Assembly: GCA_963732635.1 (NCBI GenBank)
Contig: CAVTAL010000010.1
Span: forward strand, 124,001 to 188,000
DNA: 64,000 nucleotides
From: JAKFWF01 sp963732635
Lineage (GTDB): Bacteria > Pseudomonadota > Alphaproteobacteria > Rhizobiales > Hyphomicrobiaceae
Reading direction: 5' to 3'
Shown: in pieces, positions 18,637 through 28,250 of the stretch
How the letters are laid out: each line of letters starts with the position of its first letter
How positions within the stretch are numbered: position 1 is the first letter of the stretch
Position numbers and translations under genes: made by a program
The notes under the pieces: generated by a model
Told to the model about the DNA's origin: nothing
The model's input: the letters and a program-made list of their open reading frames with translations, nothing else
Database searches by the model: none

Positions 18637-19340
18637 ACGACCCGGCCACCAATCTGCCGATCGTCGTGCTGCCCGGCATGGATGGCACGGGAAAGCTGTT
18701 CGAGCCGTTCGTCGCTCGTTTGTCGCGTTCCCGGCGCGTCGAGGTGATCGCCTACCCGGTCGACCAACCACTCGACTATGCAGGGTTGAGCGACTTCGTG
18801 CTGCGGCGCGTGCCGCATGAGCCTTACCTGATCGCCGGTAAATCGTTCGGTGGCCCGCTGGCGATAGAAATCGCCGCGCGCGATGCCCATGTCGCCGGCC
18901 TCGCGCTGGTTTCAACCTTCGCGCGCCATCCGTTGCCGTCATGGCTTGAGCCGCCATCGCGATTGATCAACACCGGCCGCTTGCCCCGCGCGCTGATCGA
19001 GGGAATGCTGCTCGGCAACGAACCGGCGCTTGCCGTGCGTGAACGCCTCGCCCGCATCCTGCCGACGATTACACCCGAGACGATGCGGGCGCGTACCACG
19101 GCGGTGCTGCGTGTGGACAAGCGCGATCGGCTCAAGGCGTTGCGATGCCCGATCCTGTGCATCACGGCGACCAAAGATTTGCTGCTCGGTTCGCGCGGTC
19201 TCAAGGACATTCACGGCACCCGCCCCGACTGCACAGTCGAGTTGATCGATGGCCCGCACATGCTGCTCGAAACGCGGCCCGAGCAGGTGGCGGGTGTGAT
19301 CGAAGGGTGGTGCCGGCGACGGGTGGCTGCGCCAGGATAG
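18633..19340 (+). CDS. Alpha/beta hydrolase
   Basis: A 235-residue alpha/beta-hydrolase fold protein starting with GTG inside the asparaginase stop (GGGTGA), so the two are cotranslated. LPGMDGTGKLFEPFVARLS is the oxyanion-loop region and the nucleophile serine lies in IAGKSFGGPLAIEIA. ITATKDLLLG and IDGPHMLLETRP supply the acid and histidine regions. The substrate is unknown. Confidence 0.8.
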   Translation: MNDPATNLPIVVLPGMDGTGKLFEPFVARLSRSRRVEVIAYPVDQPLDYAGLSDFVLRRVPHEPYLIAGKSFGGPLAIEIAARDAHVAGLALVSTFARHPLPSWLEPPSRLINTGRLPRALIEGMLLGNEPALAVRERLARILPTITPETMRARTTAVLRVDKRDRLKALRCPILCITATKDLLLGSRGLKDIHGTRPDCTVELIDGPHMLLETRPEQVAGVIEGWCRRRVAAPG

Positions 19341-19402
19341 CGCTGAACCATAGAAAAATGCGATCCATTCGGAGGGCGGTCCCATCGAATGGATCGCACA
19401 CC

Positions 19403-20683
19403 TCAAATCGCCTTCACCGCCTGCTTCCACACCGCGATGGTCTCGTCGACCTCGGCTTTGCCGTGCGCGGTCGAGACGTAGTACTTGGTGCCGCCCTTGA
19501 GGATGCCGCCGGCCACCACGGCCGCGTTGAAGCGGTCGAGCTTCTTGCCATCGGCTTTGAGGATGTCGCGGTAGTTCTCGATTTTGTCGCCCGTGAAGAA
19601 CACTTCGAACATCGGCGCTTCGCCGGTGACGCGAGCCGCAATGCCGGCATCGTCCATGATCTTCTGCAAGGCGCTCATCAACGTCCGGCCGGTCTCGAAC
19701 ACGCGCTCGTAGGTGCCGGGCTGACGCAGTACCTTCAAGGTTGCGAGGCCCGCCACCGCCGCCACCGGATTGCCGGACAGCGTGCCGATCTGCGGCATGA
19801 AATCCTTGGCTTCCACGCGGGCCTTGTCGAAGTGCTTCATCAGGTCGTCGCGGCCGGCGACTGCCGCCAACGGAAAGCCGCCGCCGACGATCTTGCCCAG
19901 CGTGCACAGGTCCGGTGTCACGCCGTAGTATTCCTGCGCGCCGCCGTAGGCGAACCGGAAGCCGGTGACGATCTCGTCGAAAATCAGCGGAATGCCGTGC
20001 TCGGCGGTCGCCTTGCGCAACGCCTGGAGGAAGCCCTTGTTCGGCGGGATCAAGCGCTGCAATGGTTCGACGATGACGCCGGCCAGTTCATGCGCATGCT
20101 CGGCAATCATGGCGGCGGCGGTCTCGGCATCGTTGAACGGCGCGATCAGCATTTCGCCCTTCAAGACGCCCGGCACACCGGCCGTATCGGGGATCGCCTG
20201 CGGGAAGTTGCCCGGCTGTTGCGGCGCCATGCTCATTAGCGCCCAGTCGCCCATGCCGTGGAAGCCGCCCTCGAACTTCATGATCTTGTCGCGGCCTCGG
20301 TAGGCACGGGCGAGCCGCATGGCGTAGTGCGTCGCTTCCGATCCGCTCGATGTGTAGCGCACCTTCTCGGCGCACGGCACCGCTTCGCAGATCGCTTCGG
20401 CGAGTTCGATACCGTGCTCGTTGTTGGCGAAGAAGGTCGAGCCCTTGGCGACCTGCTCCTGCACGGCTGCGACCACGTCCGGGTGGGCGTGGCCGACGAA
20501 CATCGGGCCGGAGCCGAGCAGATAGTCGATGTACTCGCGCCCGCTCACGTCCGTGACGCGCGCGCCCTTGCCTTCACGGATGATGATATCGGGACCGAGA
20601 TTGCCGAACGTACCGCCGGGCAATGCCTTCCTGGCGCGCTCGACGAGATCCGACTGCGACGGCAACGGTGCTTGCATGTTCAT
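19403..20683 (-). CDS. Class III aminotransferase / glutamate-1-semialdehyde mutase family
   Basis: A 426-residue fold-type I PLP enzyme. Motifs: LPGGTFGNLGPDIIIREGKG, YIDYLLGSGPMFVGHAHPDV, YTSSGSEATHYAMRLARA, a central LIFDEIVTGFR and the PLP lysine in TLGKIVGGGFPLAAV. It resembles glutamate-1-semialdehyde 2,1-aminomutase (HemL) and related class III aminotransferases. Most alphaproteobacteria make aminolevulinate by the Shemin route, so a non-HemL aminotransferase role is more likely. The start is taken as ATG 20681-20683; upstream in-frame sequence is not family-like. Confidence 0.85.
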   Translation of the reverse strand: MNMQAPLPSQSDLVERARKALPGGTFGNLGPDIIIREGKGARVTDVSGREYIDYLLGSGPMFVGHAHPDVVAAVQEQVAKGSTFFANNEHGIELAEAICEAVPCAEKVRYTSSGSEATHYAMRLARAYRGRDKIMKFEGGFHGMGDWALMSMAPQQPGNFPQAIPDTAGVPGVLKGEMLIAPFNDAETAAAMIAEHAHELAGVIVEPLQRLIPPNKGFLQALRKATAEHGIPLIFDEIVTGFRFAYGGAQEYYGVTPDLCTLGKIVGGGFPLAAVAGRDDLMKHFDKARVEAKDFMPQIGTLSGNPVAAVAGLATLKVLRQPGTYERVFETGRTLMSALQKIMDDAGIAARVTGEAPMFEVFFTGDKIENYRDILKADGKKLDRFNAAVVAGGILKGGTKYYVSTAHGKAEVDETIAVWKQAVKAI

Positions 20684-20936
20684 GGCGCGAGAAATCCCGG
20701 TAGCTCGAGTTGTGGCGATGTGGACCCGGCGCACATTTAGCCACCGACCTCTCCAGATGTCGATGCGGGGCTGGTATGACCTTGCGGCCAAGCGGCATTA
20801 ACTCAGTGCCGATTTTTTTTCATCGACATGGAACTTTGTCATTGGTTGCTGCGTTTGGCGCCCCATATTCGGCTTTGCGCAACGAATGAATTTAGCGTTC
20901 AGCATCGGCATTGCATCAGAGTCGGGAGACGTGACC

Positions 20937-21758
20937 ATGGGCACGATCACCACGCGCGACGGCACCGAGATTTTCTTCAAGGATTGGGGTCAGGGTAAAC
21001 CCATCGTATTCCATCATGGCTGGCCGTTGACCGCTGACGACTGGGACAGCCAGATGCTGTACTTCCTCGACAAAGGGTATCGTGTCATCGCCCACGACCG
21101 GCGCGGTCACGGCCGTTCTTCACAGACGGCAACCGGCAACGAAATGGACACTTACGCCGCCGATGTCGCGGAATTGACAACCGCACTCAAACTCGAAGAT
21201 GCGATCCACGTCGGCCATTCGACCGGCGGTGGTGAGGTCGCGCGCTATGTCGCTCGCCACGGCCGGGGTCGGGTGGCCAAAGCCGTGCTGATCGGCGCCG
21301 TGCCGCCGGTGATGGTCAAGTCGCCAACCAATCCCGGTGGCCTGCCGATCGAAGTGTTCGACGATTTCCGCAAGCAGTTGGCCGCCAATCGGGCGCAGTT
21401 CTATCGCGAGGTGCCGACGCCGTTCTACGGCTACAACCGTAGCGGCGCCAAAGTGTCGGAAGGCCTCAAGGACAACTGGTGGCGCCAGGGCATGATGGGC
21501 GGCGCCAAGGCGCACTACGATTGCATCAAGGCGTTCTCAGAAACCGATTTCACCGAGGATCTGAAGCAGATCGACGTGCCCACGCTGATCATGCACGGCG
21601 ACGACGACCAGATCGTGCCAATCGAAAATTCGGCGAGGCTAGCAGCCAAGCTTGTCAAGCACGGCACGCTCAAGATCTACAAAGGCCTACCGCACGGCAT
21701 GTGCAGCACGCATCCCGAGATCCTCAATCCCGATCTACTAGCTTTTATTCGCGGGTGA
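20937..21758 (+). CDS. Alpha/beta hydrolase, non-heme chloroperoxidase-like
   Basis: A 273-residue protein of the cofactor-free haloperoxidase/esterase group: MGTITTRDGTEIFFKDWGQG, HHGWPLTADDWDSQMLYFLD, IAHDRRGHGRSSQ, nucleophile Ser in HVGHSTGGGEVARY, acid in MHGDDDQIVP and His in GLPHGMCSTHPE. These enzymes hydrolyse esters and can form peracids. ATG 20937 gives the family start; the frame stays open upstream to 20886. Confidence 0.88.
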   Translation: MGTITTRDGTEIFFKDWGQGKPIVFHHGWPLTADDWDSQMLYFLDKGYRVIAHDRRGHGRSSQTATGNEMDTYAADVAELTTALKLEDAIHVGHSTGGGEVARYVARHGRGRVAKAVLIGAVPPVMVKSPTNPGGLPIEVFDDFRKQLAANRAQFYREVPTPFYGYNRSGAKVSEGLKDNWWRQGMMGGAKAHYDCIKAFSETDFTEDLKQIDVPTLIMHGDDDQIVPIENSARLAAKLVKHGTLKIYKGLPHGMCSTHPEILNPDLLAFIRG

Positions 21759-21802
21759 TCCGGCCATTACTGCGTTGCCCTCAACGAGCGAGGAACACCG
21801 AT

Positions 21803-22309
21803 ATGATCTATGGCATGTCCGTTTCGACGTTCACGACGTTGCATGTCGCAATCAGCCTGATCGCGCTGGCTATCGGCTTCCTGATGGTGGCGGACCTACT
21901 GAAGGACTGGCATCGGCCCTTGGTTGTGAACGCATTCTTCGCCATGACGGCGCTGACGAGCATCACCGGCTTCATGTTTCCGGCCACACCCGCTGTCACA
22001 CCGGCACAGATTTTCGGCGTCGTTTCGTTGGCAGCGCTCGCGATCGCAATCACGGCGCTGGGCTTCAACGGCAATCGCGGGAACGGCAATGCAGGGCGCG
22101 TATTCATCGTGATGTCGCTATTGGCGCTCTACCTCAATGCCTTCGTCGCCGTGTTCCAGGCGTTCCAGAAACTGCCGCCGCTGGCAAAGATCGCACCAAC
22201 GCAATCGGAAGGTCCCTTCCTGCTGGCGCAAGGCCTCCTGCTGCTCGTGTTCACAGCGATCGGCTGGCTGCTCCTGCGTCGGCCCGCCGCCGGTCTGTCG
22301 ACGGGGTGA
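21803..22309 (+). CDS. Small four-helix membrane protein
   Basis: A 168-residue hydrophobic protein with four or five membrane segments, beginning MIYGMSVSTFTTLHVAISLI. It has a histidine in helix 1 and LLKDWHRPLVVNAFFAMTAL between helices 1 and 2. The pattern is reminiscent of DUF2306-like proteins but assignment is weak. It lies 44 bases after the hydrolase gene, with which it may be cotranscribed. Confidence 0.65.
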   Translation: MIYGMSVSTFTTLHVAISLIALAIGFLMVADLLKDWHRPLVVNAFFAMTALTSITGFMFPATPAVTPAQIFGVVSLAALAIAITALGFNGNRGNGNAGRVFIVMSLLALYLNAFVAVFQAFQKLPPLAKIAPTQSEGPFLLAQGLLLLVFTAIGWLLLRRPAAGLSTG

Positions 22310-22314
22310 GCGGT

Positions 22315-23820
22315 TCAGCCACGCTTCAGACCCTTGGCGTCGAGTTCGCTCAAGTATTGCGCCCAGCGCTTGTTCTTCTCGTCGCCGAGCAGCTTCAGGT
22401 AGGACCAGGCATAGAGGCCGGTTGAATGGCCGTCGTCGAAGTTGATGCGGACCGCGTAATTGCCGACCGGTTCGAGGTCCTTGATCTTGACATTGCGCTT
22501 GCCACCGACCGTGACCCGCTGGTCGGGCGAGTGGCCCTGAACTTCGGCCGACGGGCTCATCACCCGCAGCATTTCGGCGGTGAGATCATAGGCTGCGCCA
22601 TCGTCGAACGTCACCTTCAGCGTATCCCTCGCCCCATTGGGCTCCAACTTCGGCGGTGCGATGCGGTGGCCCAGCGCCGCGTTCATCTCGGCCCAGGTCT
22701 TTGCAGCGATATCGCGGAAGATGCCGGCATGCAGTCCGTCTGGCGCCGACACCGTGATCGGCCGGCCGCTGTCCGAAGTCGAACGGATATCCATGTGCAG
22801 CGGAATGCCGCCGAGGAACGGAACGCCGAGGCGCTGGGCCTCGTCACGGGCGCCGCCATGGCCGAAGATATCCGAACGCTCGCCGCACTTCGGGCATAGG
22901 AAATAGCTCATGTTCTCGACAATGCCGAGGATCGGCACGTCGACCTGCTTGAACATCGCCAGGCCCTTGCGGGCATCGATCAAGGCCAGATCCTGCGGCG
23001 TCGACACGATCACCGCGCCCGACAGCGGCACCTGTTGCGCGATCGAGAGTTGTACATCGCCCGTGCCCGGCGGCATGTCGATCACCAGTACGTCGAGTTC
23101 ATGCCCCTCGTCGCCCCAGGCGACGTCGCGCAGCATCTGTTGCAGCGCCGACACCACCATCGGCCCGCGCCACACGACCGGCGTGCCCTCGTCGACCAGA
23201 AACCCCATCGACATGACCTTGATGCCGTAATTTTCCATCGGCATCAGGCGGCCGCCCTGCATCTGCGGCTTGCCGGTGAGGCCAAGCAGGCGCGGCTGCG
23301 ACGGCCCGTAGATATCGGCATCCATGATGCCAACTTTGAGACCGATCGCCTGCAGGCCGAGCGCCAGATTGACCGTCGCCGTGGACTTCCCGACGCCGCC
23401 CTTGCCCGATGCGACCGCGATCACATGGCGCACGCCCGGCACCGGAGCACCGCGACGCGAAGCTGGTGCCGCTGCTGCCGGCGCCGCCTTGGCGCCGCCG
23501 TCACCAGCCGTGCCGCGCGCGCGCGCCTGTTGCACGCGGGAATGCTCTGGCACCGCACCGCCTCGTGGCGCCGAAGTCTGCGCGGTCAATACCGCCGCCA
23601 CTCCGGTAATGCCTGCGAGTTCCGCCACCACTGTCTCGGCCGCCTTGCGCAACGGCTCAAGCTCGGTCGCCCGCTTGGGATCGATGGTGATCGAGAAATA
23701 GGCGCGGCCGTCCTTGATCAGCACATCCGACACGAGACCGAGATCGACGATGTTGCCGTCGAGATCAGGACCCTTGACGCGACGCAGGGCGTCGAGGACT
23801 TGCGACTGGGTGGCGGCCAT
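22315..23820 (-). CDS. Mrp/ApbC iron-sulfur carrier ATPase fused to DUF971
   Basis: A 501-residue P-loop protein of the Mrp/NBP35/ApbC family, which carries Fe-S clusters to target proteins. Domains: an N-terminal MIP18/DUF59 domain (residues ~1-80), an Ala/Pro linker, the ATPase with deviant Walker A SGKGGVGKST ending at residue 147, VIDMPPGTGDVQL, and the cluster-binding CPKCG. From about residue 390 a DUF971 domain follows (VRINFDDGHSTGLYAWSYL), normally a separate gene or the N-terminus of gamma-butyrobetaine hydroxylase. Two ATG starts are possible (23835, 23820); the second matches the family. Confidence 0.9.
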   Translation of the reverse strand: MAATQSQVLDALRRVKGPDLDGNIVDLGLVSDVLIKDGRAYFSITIDPKRATELEPLRKAAETVVAELAGITGVAAVLTAQTSAPRGGAVPEHSRVQQARARGTAGDGGAKAAPAAAAPASRRGAPVPGVRHVIAVASGKGGVGKSTATVNLALGLQAIGLKVGIMDADIYGPSQPRLLGLTGKPQMQGGRLMPMENYGIKVMSMGFLVDEGTPVVWRGPMVVSALQQMLRDVAWGDEGHELDVLVIDMPPGTGDVQLSIAQQVPLSGAVIVSTPQDLALIDARKGLAMFKQVDVPILGIVENMSYFLCPKCGERSDIFGHGGARDEAQRLGVPFLGGIPLHMDIRSTSDSGRPITVSAPDGLHAGIFRDIAAKTWAEMNAALGHRIAPPKLEPNGARDTLKVTFDDGAAYDLTAEMLRVMSPSAEVQGHSPDQRVTVGGKRNVKIKDLEPVGNYAVRINFDDGHSTGLYAWSYLKLLGDEKNKRWAQYLSELDAKGLKRG

Positions 23821-24041
23821 CGGTGTCTGCTCCATTTTTACTCAATCTGTGGCTTAGCGGTGTCATATGGTATCGAAGGGCGCGGCCGTGAACCATTTCT
23901 GCTGAATTGACCTGTTGCGCGCTAGACCTTCGTCGCATAGTCAGATTTAGCAGTCATCGAAGACCGCACGGTCGCGATGCAATGGTCGTCGCCCATTAAA
24001 CAAGGCGGCACTACCGCTCGGCTGGCTTTTACGGGGGAAGC

Positions 24042-24791
24042 ATGGACGCTCATACTTGGCTTTTCACCAATCTCACTGGCGCAGGCGGTCTCGGCCCCCT
24101 TGCTGCCTCGTGGCTGCTGATTCTGGCCGGATTGGTCACGCTGCTGATGTTCCTCAAGCCGGCCCTCGGTTTGAGCCGCGCCATCGATAACATGAATACC
24201 TGGATTGGCCGCAACGCGGCCTGGTTGATCCTGCTGGCGGTGCTGGTCTCGACCGTCAATGCGATCATTCGCAAGGTGTTCAACGTGTCGTCGAACGCCT
24301 GGCTTGAGATCCAATGGATCCTGTTCGGCGCCGTGTTCCTGCTGTGCGCGCCCTGGACCTTGCTGGTCAACGAGCACATCCGCATCGACATCGTCAATTC
24401 GCTGCTGTCCAAGCGCATCCGCAACTTCATCGAAGTGGTCGGTCACTGGTTCTTCATCGTGCCGATCTGCCTCGTGATGCTCTACACCAGCATTCCGTTC
24501 TTCCTGCGCTCCTTGGGCCAGAACGAGCAGTCGACCAATGCCGGCGGCCTGCCGGTCTATCCGGCGAAGTTCCTGGTGCCATTGGCCTTCACATTGATGT
24601 TGGCCCAGGGCATTTCGGAGCTGATCAAGCGCCGGGCGATCATGAAGGGCATGCTTGAGGATACGACGTCGGGTGGCGGCCATCACGCCGCGGCTGAAGC
24701 CGAGGCTGAGCGTCTGGTCAAGGCATTGGCCGAAGAAGCCGAAGCCCTGGCCGCAGCCAGAGCGGCGGCGGCGCAGTCGCAAAAAGCCTGA
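24042..24791 (+). CDS. TRAP transporter small permease (DctQ type)
   Basis: A 249-residue inner-membrane protein with four to five membrane segments. NAWLEIQWILFGAVFLLCAPWTLLVN (quoted in part: WLEIQWILFGAVFLL) and ERIRNF-like VNSLLSKRIRNFIEVVGHWF are hallmarks of DctQ small subunits. A C-terminal Ala/Glu-rich coiled tail (residues ~215-249) is longer than usual. With the next gene it forms the membrane part of a sodium-coupled uptake system for organic acids. No DctP substrate-binding protein is nearby. Confidence 0.88.
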   Translation: MDAHTWLFTNLTGAGGLGPLAASWLLILAGLVTLLMFLKPALGLSRAIDNMNTWIGRNAAWLILLAVLVSTVNAIIRKVFNVSSNAWLEIQWILFGAVFLLCAPWTLLVNEHIRIDIVNSLLSKRIRNFIEVVGHWFFIVPICLVMLYTSIPFFLRSLGQNEQSTNAGGLPVYPAKFLVPLAFTLMLAQGISELIKRRAIMKGMLEDTTSGGGHHAAAEAEAERLVKALAEEAEALAAARAAAAQSQKA

Positions 24792-24832
24792 TCGTCGATA
24801 GAACTCGAAGACCTTCCTGGAGTCATCCAATA

Positions 24833-27048
24833 ATGGCTGCTTTCATCGCGCAGAACATGGCACCGATCATGTTCGCGTCTCTCGTTGTCTTCCTGCTGCT
24901 GGGCTACCCAGTCGCCTTCTCGCTTGGCGCCTGCGGTCTGTTGTTCTTCATCCTCGGCGTCGAGCTGGCGCCGTTGTCGAAGGGCTCGATCAACCTGTCC
25001 TGGCCGCTGCTGCAATCACTGCCTGAACGCATCTTACGGCGTGATGAGCAACGATACGCTGCTCGCCATTCCATTCTTTACCTTCATGGGGCTGGTGCTC
25101 GAACGCTCCGGCATGGCGGAAGATCTGCTCGACACCATCGGCCAGCTGTTCGGCACCATCAAGGGTGGCCTCGCCTACGCCGTGATCTTCGTCGGCGCGC
25201 TGCTCGCCGCCACCACCGGCGTCGTCGCCGCGTCGGTGATCTCGATGGGCCTGATCTCGCTGCCGATCATGTTGCGCTACGGCTACGACCGCCGCGTCGC
25301 CTCGGGCGTGATCGCGGCCTCGGGCACACTGGCGCAGATCATCCCGCCGTCGCTGGTGCTGATCGTCATGGCCGACCAGCTCGGCAAGTCGGTCGGTGAC
25401 ATGTACGAGGGCGCGTTCGTTCCGGGCATCGTGCTGGCCGGCCTTTATGCCTGCTACATCTGGCTGGTCACGACATTCTATCCGGCAGTCCGGTCCGGGG
25501 CTGCCGGCCGACGCCCTGCTCTACAAGGAAACGTCGCCGCAGATGCGCAACGGCCTGTCGCGCGTTAGCAGCCTTCTGATGCTGCCACTGGTGTTGGCGG
25601 GCATCTACTTCATCGGCTTGAGCCTGTACGACTCCGTGCTCGGCAAGGGCGCGACATTCGAAGTGTTGAGCATCATCATCATTATTGCCAAGATCGTCGG
25701 CTTGCTGTTGCTCCTGCGGTTGCTGATGGGCCTGCCCGGCACCCTCATGAACGGTGGCGACGAGCGCGGTCTGATGTCACTTTTGCTGCTGTCCGTGATC
25801 GCTGCCTGCATCGGCGTCTATGTCATGAGCAGCACCAAGTACAACGGCGCCGAGTTCGTCATCCTGACGATGGGCGTCGGCATTATCGTCGCCTTTGCCG
25901 CAGCGGTCGTGAACTGGATCCTCGCCCGCCTGACCGGCATCCGCTTCCTGTCGCTGATGGCGCAGCAAGTCACCTTCGTCATGGTGCCGCCGCTGTTCCT
26001 GATCTTCCTCGTGCTCGGCACCATCTTCATCGGCGTCGCGACGCCGACCGAAGGCGGCGCCATGGGCGCAACCGGCTCGATCCTGCTCGCCATGTTCAAG
26101 CGCTGGCTCGACAACGATCCGCGCCGGTTCAATATGGCGCTGCTGCGCTCGGCGGTGGAAGCCACCGCCAAGCTGTCCGCCTTCGTGGTGTTCATCCTGG
26201 TCGGCGCGCGCATCTTCTCGCTGTCGTTCTACGGCGTCAACGGCCACCTCTGGGTCGAGCATCTGTTGGTGTCGCTGCCGGGCGGCCAGACCGGCTTCCT
26301 GATCTTCGTCAACATCATGGTGTTCCTGCTCGCCTTCTTCCTCGACTTCTTCGAGCTGGCGTTCATCGTGATCCCGCTGCTCGGACCGGCGGCTGAGAAG
26401 CTCGGCATCGACCTGATCTGGTTCGGCGTCATCCTCGGCGTCAACATGCAGACGAGCTTCATGCATCCGCCGTTCGGCTTCGCCTTGTTCTACCTGCGCT
26501 CGGTGGCACCGAAGGAGCCGTACAAGGACAAGGTGACCGGCATCATGACCGAGCCCGTCACCACCGGTCAGATCTACTGGGGTGCGGTGCCCTTCGTGAT
26601 CATCCAGTGCATCATGGTCGGCCTCGTCATCGCGTTCCCGCAGATGGTCATGCACTACAAGTCGGTGGCACCGGTCATCGATCCATCGAAGGTTGAGATC
26701 ACGATCCCGGGCTTCGGCGGCGCCGGTGGCGCACCGGGCGGCCTCAACATGCCGATGGGTTCACCGTTCGGCGGCATTCCCGGCGGCGCACCTCCGGGCT
26801 TGGGCGGTTTGCCCCCAGGCCTCGGCGGTCCGCCGCCCAGCCTTGGCGGTCCGCCTCCGGGCTTGACCCCGCCGGCTGCTCCGGCAGCGGCACCTGCTCC
26901 CGCCCCAGCGGCTCCGGCACCCGCTCCGGCGGCGCCAGCGGCACCGGCTCCAACCACGGCGCCGGCGATGCCGGCACCGCTGGGTGGCATGATCGACGTG
27001 ACTAAGCCGCCAGCGTCGATCGATGCCCTGACGCCGAAGGCGAACTGA
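24833..27048 (+). CDS. TRAP transporter large permease (DctM type), two frame shifts
   Basis: The large, multi-spanning TRAP subunit, about 737 residues when repaired. It starts MAAFIAQNMAPIMFASLVVF. After QSLPERI the frame breaks at 25034-25035 (ATCTTACGGC); removing one T gives RIYGVMSNDTLLAIPFFTF. It breaks again near 25487-25500 and resumes with PGLPADALLYKETSPQ. Family signatures include ASGTLAQIIPPSLVLIVMAD and TPTEGGAMGATGS. The C-terminus (~26700-27048) is a Pro/Gly/Ala-rich tail (GGLPPGLGGPPPSLGGPPPG) not usual for DctM. Both shifts are +1. Confidence 0.87.
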
Positions 27049-27063
27049 AAACCGCACTCGCAA

Positions 27064-27107
27064 CGAAACGCCCGGCAACAGTCACTGTTGCCGGGCGTTT
27101 CGTTTTC
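27064..27107. terminator. Bidirectional intrinsic terminator
   Basis: A perfect 19-bp stem, CGAAACGCCCGGCAACAGT at 27064-27082 and its complement at 27084-27102, is followed by TTTT on the plus strand. It lies between the convergent ends of dctM and the SPFH gene, so it can stop transcription from both sides. It is the clearest terminator in the window. Confidence 0.92.
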
Positions 27108-27124
27108 AGGGCTATGACGACCGA

Positions 27125-28120
27125 TCAGACGTGGGGTACCGAACCCCGAGGGGCGGGCTTGGCCGGCGGTTTCGGTTGCGCGTTGGGTGAACCACCACCG
27201 AAGGCCTCGCCAGTGATCTGCGCCAGTCCGGCCAGCGAACCGATCACGCTTGAGGCTTCGAGCGGCATCATGATGATCTTGGTGTTGGGCGCCTTGGCCA
27301 GCGCCTCCAGGGCCTTCACATAGTTGTTGGCGACGAAGTAGTTGATCGCCTGCACGTTGCCTTCGGAGATCGCCTGCGACACCATCCGGGTCGCTTCGGC
27401 CTCGGCTTGCGCCGAACGCTCGCGCGCCTCGGCATCGCGGAAGGCGGCTTCCTTGCGGCCCTGGGCCGACAGCATCACCGCTTGCTTCTCGCCTTCGGCC
27501 TTCAGGATCGCGGCTGCCCGCATGCCTTCCGATTCGAGCACCAGCGCGCGCTTTTCACGCTCGGCCTTCATCTGACGGGCCATGCTGTCGACCAGATCGC
27601 GCGGCGGTTCGATGTCCTTGATCTCGATGCGGGTGACCTTGATGCCCCAGGCTTCGGTGGCGGCATCAACGACGTGCAGCAGGCGGGTATTGATCTTGTC
27701 GCGGTTGGACAGCAGCTCGTCGAGGTCCATCGAGCCCATGACGGTGCGGATGTTGGTCATCGTCAGGTTGATGATCGACGGCTCCAACGAGTTGACCTCG
27801 TATGACGCCTTGGCGGCGTTCAGTACTTGATAGAAGGCGACGCCGTCGACACGGACCATGGCGTTGTCGCGGGTGATGATGTCCTGCGAGGGAATATCCA
27901 TCACCTGCTCCTTCATATTCATCCGGGAGCCGACCCGTTCCATGACGGGCACCAGGATATGCAGTCCGGGCGACAGCGTCCGGGTGTAGCGGCCGAAGCT
28001 TTCGACCGTCCAATTGGAGCCCTGGGGTACGACCTTGACCGTTGCCCACAGGGCGGCGGCGATCAGCACAATCAACGCAAGACCGAAGAATTCGAAGCCT
28101 GAAGGAAGAATGGCGGCCAT
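27125..28120 (-). CDS. SPFH/Band 7 membrane protein (QmcA/slipin type)
   Basis: A 331-residue membrane-anchored SPFH protein. One N-terminal helix (FFGLALIVLIAAALWATVKV) is followed by the Band 7 domain: VVPQGSNWTVESFGRYTRTL, PGLHILVPVMERV, QDIITRDNAMVRVDGV and a long coiled coil (MARQMKAEREKRALVLESEG). It ends in a Pro-rich tail. Such proteins form oligomeric rings in membrane microdomains and associate with FtsH-type proteases. An NfeD partner gene, often adjacent, is not present. ATG 28120 has GGAG nine bases upstream. Confidence 0.9.
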   Translation of the reverse strand: MAAILPSGFEFFGLALIVLIAAALWATVKVVPQGSNWTVESFGRYTRTLSPGLHILVPVMERVGSRMNMKEQVMDIPSQDIITRDNAMVRVDGVAFYQVLNAAKASYEVNSLEPSIINLTMTNIRTVMGSMDLDELLSNRDKINTRLLHVVDAATEAWGIKVTRIEIKDIEPPRDLVDSMARQMKAEREKRALVLESEGMRAAAILKAEGEKQAVMLSAQGRKEAAFRDAEARERSAQAEAEATRMVSQAISEGNVQAINYFVANNYVKALEALAKAPNTKIIMMPLEASSVIGSLAGLAQITGEAFGGGSPNAQPKPPAKPAPRGSVPHV

Positions 28121-28250
28121 GATTGGCACTCCGCGGTTGAAAGACGATGCCCATTAAAGATGTGGGCCGCTGGCGGGAATTTGAAGGCAAATAGAAAAAT
28201 TAGCCGTAAATAAAAGCAGCAATTGGCATCCCGAATTGCGCCATATTTAT

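Noticed and set aside
19403..20683. Calling the class III aminotransferase hemL
   Set aside because: Alphaproteobacteria normally make aminolevulinate with ALA synthase; similarity to HemL is at family level only.
24833..27048. dctM as three separate genes
   Set aside because: The three frames join without loss into a single DctM alignment, with each junction explained by one extra base.
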